Part shown: piece after piece, positions 1 to 7,788 of the stretch
Layout: the number at the start of each line of letters is the position of its first letter
Position numbering within the stretch: the stretch's first letter is position 1
Assembly: GCA_024689485.1 (NCBI GenBank)
Contig: JAILDK010000099.1
Span: forward strand, 1-35,032
Origin: Fibrobacter sp.
GTDB lineage: Bacteria; Fibrobacterota; Fibrobacteria; Fibrobacterales; Fibrobacteraceae
Length of the DNA stretch: 35,032 bases
Reading direction: 5' to 3'
Made by a program: the position numbers and the translations under genes
Notes under the pieces: model-generated
Seen by the model: only the letters and a program-made list of their open reading frames with translations
The model's database searches: none
What the model was told of the DNA's origin: nothing

Positions 1-21
1 GTTTCAAAATCCGAAAAAGGA

Positions 22-243
22 TTAGAGACCGAGTTCTTTCACGACGGCATAAATGCCGCGCTTTTCGATCGTACGAAGGCCAGCGGCACTCACGCGAAGA
101 GAAACCCAGCGATCTTCTTCCGGAACGTAGAAACGCTTCGTCTGAAGGTTCGGAAGCTGACGAATCAACTTCTTACGGTTCGAGTGAGAAACCATGTTGC
201 CAACGAGGGCGCCTTTTCCAGAAACTTCGCAAATACGGCTCAT
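22..243 (-). CDS. rpmB: 50S ribosomal protein L28
   Basis: The 73-residue product begins [11 protein letters not shown] and contains the VSHSNRKK and [15 protein letters not shown] stretches typical of bacterial L28, a structural protein of the large ribosomal subunit. A longer reading frame runs 19 codons further upstream, but the start at 243 is chosen because it gives the usual L28 N-terminus and has a GGAG ribosome binding site 8 nt upstream. The frame extension also overlaps the gene's own promoter (272-300). Only one cysteine (C5) is present, so this is the form without the four-cysteine zinc site. The gene stands alone next to ispH; a partner rpmG, if present, lies outside the window. 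Identification is secure. Confidence 0.96.
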   Translation of the reverse strand: MSRICEVSGKGALVGNMVSHSNRKKLIRQLPNLQTKRFYVPEEDRWVSLRVSAAGLRTIEKRGIYAVVKELGL

Positions 244-271
244 TGTATAACTCCGTGTTTTAGTGGGCACA

Positions 272-300
272 ACATTAGTTAATTTAACGGATTTCGTCAA
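272..300 (-). promoter_or_regulatory. Promoter of rpmB
   Basis: On the minus strand a -35 TTGACG (295-300) is separated by 17 nt from a -10 TAATGT (272-277), about 28 nt before the rpmB start codon. This is close to the sigma-70 consensus. The -35 box overlaps the ispH stop codon (297-299), so rpmB is transcribed on its own as well as possibly by read-through from ispH. Function is inferred from sequence only. Confidence 0.65.
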
Positions 301-1229
301 GATGCTAATTCTGCAGGTAAAGGGAACTTTAACTTTTCCTGCATTGTGACCCAGTTTTCGACTTCAATTCCGGGATATTTTTCACGCATCCAGGCCACGA
401 CGTCCTGAACGAGGTCCTCCGGAGCACTTGCGCCACTCGAAAGGCCCACCGTATCGATTCCGTCGAACCAGGATGGATCCACATCCTCCACACTGTCGAT
501 TAAATGCGAAGGAATCCCATGTTCTTTGCCCAATTCCGCCAGACGGCTTGAATTGGACGAATTTTTTGACCCGACCACCAGCAAGGACTGAACCTGATCG
601 CACAGGGAAGCGACCGCCCCCTGACGATTGCCCGTCGCATAGCAAAGGTCGCCACGGACAGGGCCCTGGATATTCGGGAAATGCTCCCGAAGGGTATCAA
701 TGATGTCCTTGGATTCAGAAACGGAAAGCGTCGTCTGCGTAATGTAGGCGAGTTCCGTCCCTTCGGGAAAGGACAATTTCTTAATGTCGTCCGCCTTGCG
801 GACCAAAGTCATGCAGCCTTCGGGAACCTGGCCCAAATGGCCTTCCACTTCCGCGTGGCCCGCATGGCCAATCAAAATCACGTGACGTCCAGCCGCATGG
901 TGCCGTTTAGCGCTCATGTGAACGCGCTGCACCAGAGGGCACGTCGCATCCAGCACATGCAGATGGCGAGCCTTTGCTTCTTCGTAAACGGAGTCCGGCA
1001 CACCGTGCGCCGAGAACACGACCGTCGCCCCTTCCGGGACTTCCTGCAGATCTTCGACAAAGATCGCGCCCTGAGACTTAAAACGGCTCACGACAAAGGC
1101 GTTGTGCACAATTTCATGGCGCACATAGATCGGGGCACCGAATTTTTCAAGCGCCTTTGCAACAATGTGCAGAGCGCGGTCGACTCCCGCGCAAAATCCA
1201 CGAGGGCTGGCTAGAACAAGTTTTTTCAT
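297..1229 (-). CDS. ispH: 4-hydroxy-3-methylbut-2-enyl diphosphate reductase
   Basis: This 310-residue protein is IspH (LytB), the last enzyme of the MEP isoprenoid pathway, which reduces HMBPP to IPP and DMAPP with a 4Fe-4S cluster. The three cluster cysteines are visible as C13 in [10 protein letters not shown]97 in DATCPLV and C196 in [10 protein letters not shown]. The substrate-site histidine in HEIVHNAF (H42), the HAEVEG segment around residues 125-130 and TQTTLS near 165 are also present, so the enzyme looks intact. The start codon overlaps the waaA stop by 4 nt (ATGA), so the gene is probably translationally coupled as the last member of the operon. Length is normal for the family. 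Confidence 0.97.
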   Translation of the reverse strand: MKKLVLASPRGFCAGVDRALHIVAKALEKFGAPIYVRHEIVHNAFVVSRFKSQGAIFVEDLQEVPEGATVVFSAHGVPDSVYEEAKARHLHVLDATCPLVQRVHMSAKRHHAAGRHVILIGHAGHAEVEGHLGQVPEGCMTLVRKADDIKKLSFPEGTELAYITQTTLSVSESKDIIDTLREHFPNIQGPVRGDLCYATGNRQGAVASLCDQVQSLLVVGSKNSSNSSRLAELGKEHGIPSHLIDSVEDVDPSWFDGIDTVGLSSGASAPEDLVQDVVAWMREKYPGIEVENWVTMQEKLKFPLPAELAS

Positions 1230-2449
1230 ACAGAGGCATCCGTATTGTTCTTGGGTTCCGAGTCATCCGTTTCAAGCGTCGCCTGAATGAAATGGACGAA
1301 CGCGTTATAAGAAGAAACCACCTTTTCCCGTTCATGGGCAAGGAAGCTGTAAACCAATTTCACATCGGGAACCGGGCGGGAAGAATAATCCGCCGCCGTC
1401 TTGATCTGCGCAATCGCGCCTTCTCGGAGAAGCGCTTCTACCGAGGCCTGCTGTCCGCGGGAATACGGACCGATGCACGTGGCGACGCCGAGCTTTAAGG
1501 ATTCCCAAAAATCATGCACGCCGAGGGAACGCGAAAAAGATCCGCCGATGACCGACGACTTCGAAACCTGCAGAACCTCTGTCAGTTTACCGTACACCGT
1601 CACAAGCGAGACGGCACCCGGTTTGACTTCTGGCCATTCCACAGTCGGGATGTTCGCCTGTTCCAAACCTTCGCGGAACTTCGGCAGTTCTTCTTCAAAG
1701 CGCGGAGCAAGCACCACGGATTCGTTCGCCTTCACCGCCAAATCGAGCATTTCCAACAAAGGCTTCCATTCTTCCTTGTGAAAAGAAAGGAACGCCGTGT
1801 CGACGCGAAAATCTTTGGGAGGTTCCACTTCGGAGCCGGACTTTGCCCACGAGAGAAGCTTCCAGTCGCCACCGATAATCGTCTTTGCCGCAACCGAGTA
1901 ATCCCCCGCCGCCACAAAACGCGTCAGGTCCGCCCCCGTCTGCATGCTCACAAATCCGATCGAACGGAATTCATTCGTATCGATGCAACGGTAAAAACGT
2001 CCCGAAACCAGAGCGACCGATGGACGGATCGAACGTTCCCGCATCGCCGCAAGATATCCCGGCCAAAGTTCATTTTCGGCAAGGACGAGCATCACCGGCT
2101 TTACCGTATCCATAAAGTTCCGAATCGCGCTCTGCGTATCGAGCGGTGCAATCGAGACCAAAATGTTTTCTTGGGAAGCGAGAGGTTCCAAATAATCGCG
2201 GACTTCTGCCTTTTGCGTTGTAATCAAAATCGGCGGAAGATCCGAAAGTTCCGACTTCAAAATTTTGGCAAGCGAAAGGAGCATTTTGCATTCGCCAAGA
2301 CTTGCCCCGTGCATCCAAAAGCAAGGACCTTCCGGAAACGGACCGCGAATGCGATCTTGGATTTTGAATTTTTCATTGAACGACGGAACCTTGCCCGCAG
2401 CAAGAGCCACAATACCCAAAGTTCTACGAATCGCATTCAACCCGAACAT
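1226..2449 (-). CDS. waaA: 3-deoxy-D-manno-octulosonic acid (Kdo) transferase
   Basis: This GT-B glycosyltransferase transfers Kdo from CMP-Kdo onto lipid IVA at the inner membrane, a step of lipopolysaccharide core assembly. The diagnostic WMHGASLGECK motif lies at residues 45-55, with E53 matching the catalytic base of the GASxGE motif. LAENELWPGYL near 120-130 is also typical. The C-terminal donor-site motif usually written GGHNxxEP reads GVHDFWE here: it is altered but keeps the His and Glu. At 407 residues it is slightly shorter than many WaaA proteins and its N-terminal membrane anchor is weak. An AAGGA ribosome binding site precedes the ATG. It lies 12 nt after the methyltransferase gene and overlaps ispH. 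Confidence 0.9.
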   Translation of the reverse strand: MFGLNAIRRTLGIVALAAGKVPSFNEKFKIQDRIRGPFPEGPCFWMHGASLGECKMLLSLAKILKSELSDLPPILITTQKAEVRDYLEPLASQENILVSIAPLDTQSAIRNFMDTVKPVMLVLAENELWPGYLAAMRERSIRPSVALVSGRFYRCIDTNEFRSIGFVSMQTGADLTRFVAAGDYSVAAKTIIGGDWKLLSWAKSGSEVEPPKDFRVDTAFLSFHKEEWKPLLEMLDLAVKANESVVLAPRFEEELPKFREGLEQANIPTVEWPEVKPGAVSLVTVYGKLTEVLQVSKSSVIGGSFSRSLGVHDFWESLKLGVATCIGPYSRGQQASVEALLREGAIAQIKTAADYSSRPVPDVKLVYSFLAHEREKVVSSYNAFVHFIQATLETDDSEPKNNTDASV

Positions 2450-2461
2450 TTCAAATCCTTC

Positions 2462-3046
2462 TTACAACAACACCGGCAATTCTACAAATCGCCGTACAAA
2501 CAGCAACAATGTATAAAAGATGAGCCACACCCACGTCCAACGATCCGCCAAAACCGCTGCTAAAACGGAACGTTTAACGCCAGACCGTGTACATTCGCCT
2601 TGCGCAGCCGAAAAAGACGTCGGAAAGAACATCGGCGTGCGACTTGCCCAATTCAAAAACAGCTCCCCGAACTTTTTTTCGAGAAACACATCTTCCGCCT
2701 TCGCAAGCGAAAATACAAACAAAGTAACGCCCATCGCAAAAGCAAAACTCGCTGTTTGCCAGCCCAAATGGAACAGCACTAACGCATAGCAAATGCACAA
2801 ATTGGAAAGGTACAGCGGATGGCGCAGCTTTGCGTAAATTCCCCACATCACAAGTTCCGGCGCCGCCTTTTCGTTTCCACGCGTATGTTCGCCAATCACC
2901 CGGCGCGCCTCCACACGGAGCACAATGCCGAGCAAGGCAAGAATCCCCGCCGAAGCCGGAATCCATTCCGAAGAATGCGGAAAAATCCAAAGGGCGACGG
3001 CAAAGATTCCAAGGATCACGCCGCGGAAGCGGTACAGAAAATTCAT
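2462..3046 (-). CDS. Isoprenylcysteine carboxyl methyltransferase-like membrane protein
   Basis: The 194-residue protein has about four to five hydrophobic segments (roughly residues 8-25, 30-45, 75-115 and 165-185). It carries the RHPLYLSN stretch (about residues 75-82) that marks the SAM-binding region of the ICMT/phospholipid methyltransferase superfamily, followed by the acidic FLEKKFGE segment. Bacterial members methylate small lipids or isoprenoid-like molecules, and the actual substrate here cannot be read from the sequence. The start overlaps the upstream ABC transporter gene by 4 nt (ATGA), and waaA follows after 12 nt. An envelope-lipid role is therefore plausible, but it is inference. 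The C-terminal 35 residues, after FPTSFSAAQ, resemble an extra membrane helix. Confidence 0.75.
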   Translation of the reverse strand: MNFLYRFRGVILGIFAVALWIFPHSSEWIPASAGILALLGIVLRVEARRVIGEHTRGNEKAAPELVMWGIYAKLRHPLYLSNLCICYALVLFHLGWQTASFAFAMGVTLFVFSLAKAEDVFLEKKFGELFLNWASRTPMFFPTSFSAAQGECTRSGVKRSVLAAVLADRWTWVWLIFYTLLLFVRRFVELPVLL

Positions 3047-4611
3047 GCGCAGCCTTCCCGTTTTAAAAAATCCAAAATTTCAAAGCGTTCCGTCAATTCG
3101 TTTGACATCGGTTCGTGCGTCGCTAGCAGCACCCATTTTCCGCGGGCCTTTGCCGCGGCAAGAAGCGCCACCAAAATCGGAGCGCGTTCTTCTTGTGCGA
3201 TAAAAGCGAACGGTTCGTCGAGCAGTAAAATTTTTGCAGGCGAAGCGATGGCCCACAAAAGCGCGACCTTCGCACGTTCACCGCCCGAAAGTCCCTTCTT
3301 CTGCAAGAGCTTTTCTCCGCGAACGAGCTTCCAAAGTTCCGCAAAGGCGGCGTTCTCTTGTAAAGCTTGGATTTTTTGCAAAACAAATTCCCGCGGCGGT
3401 AAAACCAGATCCTGGGAAACAGAAAAGACGCCGTTTTCGGCAAAACTTTGGGGCAGTAAAACACTTCCCTTCTGCGGTTCTTCAAGGCCTGCGACAAGCT
3501 TAAAGAACGTTGATTTTCCACAGCCATTCGGCCCTTGTAAAAGCACGGGCTTTCCTGTTTGTAGTAAAAAGTCCATGCCGCAAAATACAGGCGCCTTTTC
3601 CATGTCATCGGTATAAGAGAATTCGATCTGCGAAAGTTCAAGCGTGTTCTTCGCATGCGATTGCAAACGTTTTTTGCGCGGAGCGTTTTCCAGGGCGACG
3701 AGAACGTTTTCGGCGCTTTTCGCGAGGCGCATCTGCGGTAAAAGGCGTGAACATTCCTTCACCGGTTTGTAGCAAAGGAAAAGCGCGGAGCAGTAAAGAA
3801 TCAATCCTTCCGCATCGAGTTTTCCGTTCAAAATCATCCAACCGCAAAATCCAAGAATCAGCACCACCGAAAACACGGAAAGCGTTTCCATCCCCTGCGC
3901 CAGTGCCACTTTGCGACGCCCCACCGACACGCCGGACGCCAGCACGGAACGCACTCTCGAAAAAAGCCCCTGCACAATCCGCGAAAGATCTTCCGCCGAA
4001 CTCCACAGCCGAAAGAATCGCTTTGCCGCTTCCATTTCGGAACGGAGCTCTCCGCGCTTCGTCATTTCTTCTTCCACCGAAGGCTTCATCGCGTGCAGCT
4101 TCTTTTGAATCAAAGAAATCACCGGCAGCACCACGAGCAACACAACCAAGGTGAGCCACGGAGATATCACAAACAGCACCGGCAAAAAAATCACCAACTG
4201 CAAAATCGCTTGCAGGGTCTGCATCAAAGCTTCTGCGCTCGCGCTAACCGTGTGAATGGAATCATACGCCACCATCAAGCGTTCTTCACTTTCTTCCGCA
4301 TGGTAGAACTGGGGCGAAAGGGTTCGCAGGCGCCGCGCAAACCACAGCAAAAGTCCCGCTTCCACATGACGGCTCGTCTTTTCAACCGAAATCCCGCGCA
4401 AGTAAGAAAATCCCCAACGAAGCACCACAAGCACAAGCGTCACACATAGCCACTCCGCAATCGACACCGAAATCGTCTTTTCGAGAATCTGGATAAAGTT
4501 ACGAATTGCGTACAGAAGTGCCGCATCGGCGAGGCTTGCGAGCAATACAAGCGGAAATAACCGCAAAAGAGCGGTCATCGCACTGCTTTTTAGCCATTTC
4601 GAAAGGTTCAT
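3043..4611 (-). CDS. ABC transporter, fused permease and ATPase
   Basis: This 522-residue half-transporter combines an N-terminal membrane domain (about residues 1-300, with helices near 12-35, 55-75, 135-170 and 245-285) with a C-terminal ATPase. The Walker A motif GPNGCGKST is at 360-368, the signature LSGGE at 441-445, Walker B ILLLDE at 461-466 and the switch histidine at 499 (ATHEP). The D-loop after Walker B, normally SALD, is degenerate (FAFIAQEE). The fold is that of type IV exporters such as CydC or MsbA, but the sequence is divergent and the substrate is unknown. It is first in the operon with waaA and ispH, which hints at an envelope or lipid substrate. No clear Shine-Dalgarno precedes the ATG; a TATTTT hexamer lies 8 nt upstream. 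Confidence 0.82.
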   Translation of the reverse strand: MNLSKWLKSSAMTALLRLFPLVLLASLADAALLYAIRNFIQILEKTISVSIAEWLCVTLVLVVLRWGFSYLRGISVEKTSRHVEAGLLLWFARRLRTLSPQFYHAEESEERLMVAYDSIHTVSASAEALMQTLQAILQLVIFLPVLFVISPWLTLVVLLVVLPVISLIQKKLHAMKPSVEEEMTKRGELRSEMEAAKRFFRLWSSAEDLSRIVQGLFSRVRSVLASGVSVGRRKVALAQGMETLSVFSVVLILGFCGWMILNGKLDAEGLILYCSALFLCYKPVKECSRLLPQMRLAKSAENVLVALENAPRKKRLQSHAKNTLELSQIEFSYTDDMEKAPVFCGMDFLLQTGKPVLLQGPNGCGKSTFFKLVAGLEEPQKGSVLLPQSFAENGVFSVSQDLVLPPREFVLQKIQALQENAAFAELWKLVRGEKLLQKKGLSGGERAKVALLWAIASPAKILLLDEPFAFIAQEERAPILVALLAAAKARGKWVLLATHEPMSNELTERFEILDFLKREGCA

Positions 4612-4644
4612 ACAAATAAAAAATAGAATTTTTACAAAACACCC

Positions 4645-4672
4645 TTGACAGACGTGGAGGAATATCTATATT
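4645..4672 (+). promoter_or_regulatory. Promoter of tRNA-Glu
   Basis: A perfect -35 TTGACA (4645-4650) is followed after 16 nt by TATATT (4667-4672), 17 nt before the tRNA. Extended by two bases the -10 reads TATATTTG, which also fits the TAnnTTTG -7 element described for Bacteroidota sigma factors. This is the strongest promoter in the window by sequence, as expected for a stable RNA gene. Confidence 0.8.
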
Positions 4673-4689
4673 TGGCACATCTAAACGAT

Positions 4690-4762
4690 GCCCCTATCGT
4701 CTAGTGGCCTAGGACTCGGGATTTTCATTCCCGCAACAGCGGTTCAAACCCGCTTGGGGGTA
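4690..4762 (+). tRNA. tRNA-Glu (anticodon UUC)
   Basis: The 73-nt cloverleaf folds fully. The acceptor stem pairs GCCCCTA with TGGGGGT, with G-T pairs at the first and sixth positions. The D arm is GTCT/GGAC, the anticodon stem CGGGA/TCCCG holds a 7-nt loop with TTC at positions 34-36, and the T arm AGCGG/CCGCT holds the loop TTCAAAC. The CCA end is not encoded: ACGA follows, so it must be added by the nucleotidyltransferase. The D-arm and loop closely match known bacterial tRNA-Glu. Confidence 0.96.
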
Positions 4763-4766
4763 CGAA

Positions 4767-4799
4767 AAAGAACTCGTCAAATTGACGAGTTCTTTTTTT
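4767..4799 (+). terminator. Rho-independent terminator after tRNA-Glu
   Basis: The 11-bp stem AAGAACTCGTC / GACGAGTTCTT has a short AAATT loop and is followed by an uninterrupted T run (about 4792-4799). It ends the tRNA transcript 5 nt after the mature 3' end. Confidence 0.88.
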
Positions 4800-4846
4800 A
4801 TGCTCTGAAATCGTTAAAGCTTAGAGCCCTGCTAGCCAATCCCTTT

Positions 4847-4852
4847 TATAAT
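4847..4852 (+). promoter_or_regulatory. Possible -10 box for the BASS-family transporter gene
   Basis: A perfect TATAAT lies 37 nt upstream of the transporter ATG at 4889. No good -35 box stands 16-18 nt upstream of it. The gene has a normal ribosome binding site (AAAAGG at 4875-4880, 8 nt from the ATG). Confidence 0.4.
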
Positions 4853-4888
4853 GTTTAGCTTTTCGGCGCATTCTAAAAGGATGGCATT

Positions 4889-5881
4889 ATGTTGTTAACA
4901 AAATTCTCTCAATTTCTTTCCAAATATACCACGCCAGTTGTTTTGCTTTTTGCGGTCGTGGCTTTCATTTACGCTCCTTCCTTCGCCTGGGTCAAAGGCG
5001 AAACCCAGACCATCATTTTAGGCATTATTATGTTCGCCATGGGGCTTACCCTTTCCCCGCAGGACTTCGCCATTTTGGCCAAGCGTCCGGGCGATATTCT
5101 CCTCGGCACTTTGGCACAGTTTACGATTATGCCGCTCATCGCTTTTACGCTTGTGCATTTAGGACTTCCCAAAGGCATTGCGATTGGCCTTTTGCTCGTC
5201 GGCACATGCCCGGGCGGTGTTTCTTCGAACATCATGTCGTTCCTCTGCAAGGGCGACGTCGCCTTTTCCGTGGGCATGACGGCGGTAAACACGCTCCTCG
5301 CTCCGGTTCTGACGCCTATCCTTATGAAGGTTCTCGCCGGTGAAATTGTGGAAGTGAACGCGTGGGGACTTTTCAAGACGATTCTCTGCGTCACGATTTT
5401 CCCGGTCGTCGGCGGCTTTGTTCTGAATTACCTGTTGAATAAAAAGCAGTCCTTTCAGACGGTACGTTCCTGGATGCCGGGCATTGCGGTACTCGGCCTT
5501 GGCGCAATTGTCGGCGGCGTGATTTCGCTGCTCGGCAGTAAGTTCTTCAGCTCGGGCGTGATGATCTTCCTTTGCGTCTTCCTGCACAATTCCTTAGGCT
5601 ATGTCGCCGGATATGCAATCGGTAAAATCGCCCGCATGAGCAAGGCAAAGAACCGCACGATTTCGATCGAAGTCGGTATGCAAAATGCAGGTCTTGCAAC
5701 AGGCCTTGCGACGCAACACTTCCCCGCTTACCCGGAAGCCGCTGTTGCCGCCGCGATTTCCTGCGTGTGGCATTCGATTTCGGGAACGATCCTCGCCGGC
5801 ATCTTCATTTTGATGGATCAGCACGCCGAAAGGAAAATGCAAAAAGACAAAGACCGCATTTTGAATGCGGCCCAGTCGTAA
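4889..5881 (+). CDS. Bile acid:sodium symporter (BASS/SBF) family transporter
   Basis: The 330-residue, mostly hydrophobic protein (nine to ten predicted membrane helices) carries two hallmark segments of the SBF family. These are FAMGLTLSPQDF near residue 50 followed by GTCPGGVSSNIMSFLCKGD near 110-128, and IEVGMQNAGLATGLA near 260-275; they form the crossed helices around the sodium and substrate sites. Bacterial members move organic anions, including bile acids, pantoate and 2-keto acids, with sodium. The exact substrate is not readable here. The gene is monocistronic, downstream of the tRNA terminator, and converges on the thioesterase gene with a 24-nt gap. Length is normal for the family. 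Confidence 0.88.
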   Translation: MLLTKFSQFLSKYTTPVVLLFAVVAFIYAPSFAWVKGETQTIILGIIMFAMGLTLSPQDFAILAKRPGDILLGTLAQFTIMPLIAFTLVHLGLPKGIAIGLLLVGTCPGGVSSNIMSFLCKGDVAFSVGMTAVNTLLAPVLTPILMKVLAGEIVEVNAWGLFKTILCVTIFPVVGGFVLNYLLNKKQSFQTVRSWMPGIAVLGLGAIVGGVISLLGSKFFSSGVMIFLCVFLHNSLGYVAGYAIGKIARMSKAKNRTISIEVGMQNAGLATGLATQHFPAYPEAAVAAAISCVWHSISGTILAGIFILMDQHAERKMQKDKDRILNAAQS

Positions 5882-5905
5882 GTCTTCCCAAATTTTGAAT
5901 TGAAT

Positions 5906-6613
5906 TTAGCCCTGTTCGAATTCCAAAATCGCGCAGGGCAATTCTTTTTTCAAAAGCTTCACGTAAATAAAGTTTCCGACCGTCGAAACCTGCGGCACGA
6001 TTTCTTCGCCGAGCTTCACCGGAACCTTGTATTCCACGCGAACGCCTTTCACGTTAAAATCTTCCGGCAAATATTCCGAAGCGATTCGAATGTAATGCGC
6101 ATTGTTCAAATGCTGATTGTAGTCGATGTCGTTACGGGTGACGGCGACCGGGGCAAAAGTTTTTACTTCTGCATCCGGAACGACAATGCGGCGGTCCTTG
6201 TAATTCATTTCGAGCTTCGGCTCGTAAATGCAGGCGTCGATCACTTCTTGCGGGAGCTTCTTCATGTGACCGGTCTTCAAATCGCAAAAGACGCCAAGGC
6301 TCCACGTTTTGTAGCAGGGATTTCCCGCTTCATCGTAGATGAACGTGTTGCGAAATCCGAAGAGCGGTTCGCAGCCAAAAACTCCCGTTTGAATCGTGAG
6401 CTTTTCCTTGTAATTCGGCACACGGACGACTTCCACCTGGCGCGAAGCGATCAGTTGCGCAAGTCCATGCGCACGCAAAAAGTCCCTGTATTCCGTCGCG
6501 GTATCGAGCCAAAGTTCGGAACAGTCCTGCATCATCTGGAAAGCGGAAAAAAGCTTCAGTTTTCCATTGTGGTCCGTGCAACTGGTTGTCACCTGATCTT
6601 GAATCTTAAGCAC
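5906..6613 (-). CDS. Acyl-ACP thioesterase
   Basis: The 235-residue protein is a double hot-dog acyl-ACP thioesterase (FatA/FatB-like family), which releases free fatty acids from acyl carrier protein in the cytoplasm. The catalytic segment DIDYNQHLNNAHY (residues 162-174) has the conserved Asn and His. The first hot-dog domain spans about residues 5-125 and the second 145-232. The start is a GTG at 6613: a perfect AGGAGG lies 5 nt upstream, which settles it. The gene overlaps the upstream CHR gene by 8 nt, so it is the last gene of the sprA-CHR-CHR-thioesterase string. Chain-length preference cannot be judged. Confidence 0.88.
   Translation of the reverse strand: MLKIQDQVTTSCTDHNGKLKLFSAFQMMQDCSELWLDTATEYRDFLRAHGLAQLIASRQVEVVRVPNYKEKLTIQTGVFGCEPLFGFRNTFIYDEAGNPCYKTWSLGVFCDLKTGHMKKLPQEVIDACIYEPKLEMNYKDRRIVVPDAEVKTFAPVAVTRNDIDYNQHLNNAHYIRIASEYLPEDFNVKGVRVEYKVPVKLGEEIVPQVSTVGNFIYVKLLKKELPCAILEFEQG
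5909..5950 (+). terminator. Possible terminator of the BASS transporter gene
   Basis: The inverted repeat GCCCTG (5909-5914) / CAGGGC (5934-5939) has a 19-nt loop and is followed after a few bases by six T residues (5945-5950). It lies inside the 3' end of the convergent thioesterase gene. The long loop and short stem make this tentative. Confidence 0.35.
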
Positions 6614-7202
6614 AAAAGCCTCCTGTCAGCCATGTAAAACCTAGACCCAGTAAAGCGCACACCCCAATCATCTTAATCGGCCCCACCTTGAAAAATTTTG
6701 TACAGACAAAAGTCAGCACAAAGAGGCCCACCGAAAAGATAAATCCGACCGCATCATCCGAATAAGAGCCAAAGTTTTCTTTGGTCATCAAAAGGAGCGT
6801 CGCCGCCGCCAAAAGCCCCACCACCGCAGGCCGCAAGCTGTCGAGCACCAACCGCACCGAGGCATTGTCCTTGTACTTCATAAAGTAGCGACTAATCAAG
6901 AGCATCAAAATCGTCGTCGGGAACACGAGCGCAAAAGTCGCCGTCACACTGCCGAGAATGCAAAGGAGCTCGCTTGCACCTTCATTCTGCAAAGCCGTGT
7001 AACCCGCATAAGTCGCCGTGTTGATTCCCACAGGGCCGGGCGTCATCTGGCTAATCGCCACAATATCCGTAAAGTCGCCCGCCGTCATCCAATGATGATT
7101 GATCACCACCTCGTGCTGGATCAGCGAAAGCATGCCGTAGCCACCGCCAAAGCCAAAAAGTCCAATCTGGAAGAACGTTATGAAGAGCGAAAGGAAAATC
7201 AT
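6606..7202 (-). CDS. Chromate transporter (CHR) family half-protein, second of pair
   Basis: This 198-residue membrane protein matches one half of ChrA. It has an N-terminal FGFGGGYGMLSLIQHEVV segment, the ISQMTPGPVGINTATYAGY motif near residues 50-68, and four to five further hydrophobic stretches. Short CHR proteins of about 190-200 residues normally come as adjacent pairs whose products act together as an anion exporter. The partner gene overlaps it by 4 nt (ATGA). This copy keeps the canonical TPGP motif. Chromate is only the family's best-known substrate; no chromate-responsive regulator (ChrB) is visible here. Confidence 0.87.
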   Translation of the reverse strand: MIFLSLFITFFQIGLFGFGGGYGMLSLIQHEVVINHHWMTAGDFTDIVAISQMTPGPVGINTATYAGYTALQNEGASELLCILGSVTATFALVFPTTILMLLISRYFMKYKDNASVRLVLDSLRPAVVGLLAAATLLLMTKENFGSYSDDAVGFIFSVGLFVLTFVCTKFFKVGPIKMIGVCALLGLGFTWLTGGFCA

Positions 7203-7771
7203 ACTTCACCCTCCTTTTCTTCACGGTCCGCTTTTCTGCGCTTCGCCTTCCCCACAAAGAATCCGGCAAAGCCTGCCGCCAAAATAATGAGAATCGGCGA
7301 AACTCCGCAAAGCCAAATCAAAAGGGCGCTCACCACCGGAATCCAAATGGAAAACTTATTCAGTTTCGCCTTCTTCGCCATGTTGAACGTCGGCACCGCA
7401 ATTAACGCCACGACCGCCGGGCGAATCCCGCGGAAGAGCGCCGCCACATAAGGATTTTCCTTGAACTGGTGAAAGAATAGTGCAATCAAAAGAATGATCA
7501 AGAACGAAGGCAAAGCCGTCCCGACCGCGCACGAAATACCGCCCTTCACCCCGCGTAAGCGGTAACCGATAAAGATGCTGATGTTGATTGCGAAAACGCC
7601 CGGACAGCTCTGCGCAATCGCGAGCAAGTCCATAAATTCTTCTTTTGAAATCCAGTGCTTTTTGTCGACGATTTCCGCTTCAATCAGCGGGATCATCGCA
7701 TAGCCGCCACCGAAGGTGAACAGGCCTATCTTAAAAAATGTCCTAAAACTTTCCCAGTAAAGATTCGTCAT
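7199..7771 (-). CDS. Chromate transporter (CHR) family half-protein, first of pair
   Basis: The roughly 190-residue membrane protein is the other half of the ChrA-like pair, with FTFGGGYAMIPLIEAEIV near the start and AIAQSCPGVFAINISIFIGY as the second family motif. Compared with the partner, the canonical TPGP is replaced by SCPGV, so the two halves are not equivalent. A GTG at 7777 could also open the frame. The ATG at 7771 is preferred because AAAGGTGGAG stands directly upstream and the product then starts like its paralogue. The gene begins 17 nt after the sprA stop and overlaps the second CHR gene. The C-terminal tail is charged (KAKRRKADREEKEGEV). Confidence 0.87.
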   Translation of the reverse strand: MTNLYWESFRTFFKIGLFTFGGGYAMIPLIEAEIVDKKHWISKEEFMDLLAIAQSCPGVFAINISIFIGYRLRGVKGGISCAVGTALPSFLIILLIALFFHQFKENPYVAALFRGIRPAVVALIAVPTFNMAKKAKLNKFSIWIPVVSALLIWLCGVSPILIILAAGFAGFFVGKAKRRKADREEKEGEV

Positions 7772-7788
7772 CTCCACCTTTCTTTTGA

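Noticed and set aside
1-21. A weak hairpin (AATCC/GGATT) after rpmB as terminator.
   Set aside because: A stem of five base pairs and a truncated tail at the window edge are too little to support it.
3043-4611. A specific assignment of the ABC transporter as CydC or MsbA.
   Set aside because: The sequence has general half-exporter features but no cydD or cydAB neighbours and a divergent D-loop, so no symbol is given.
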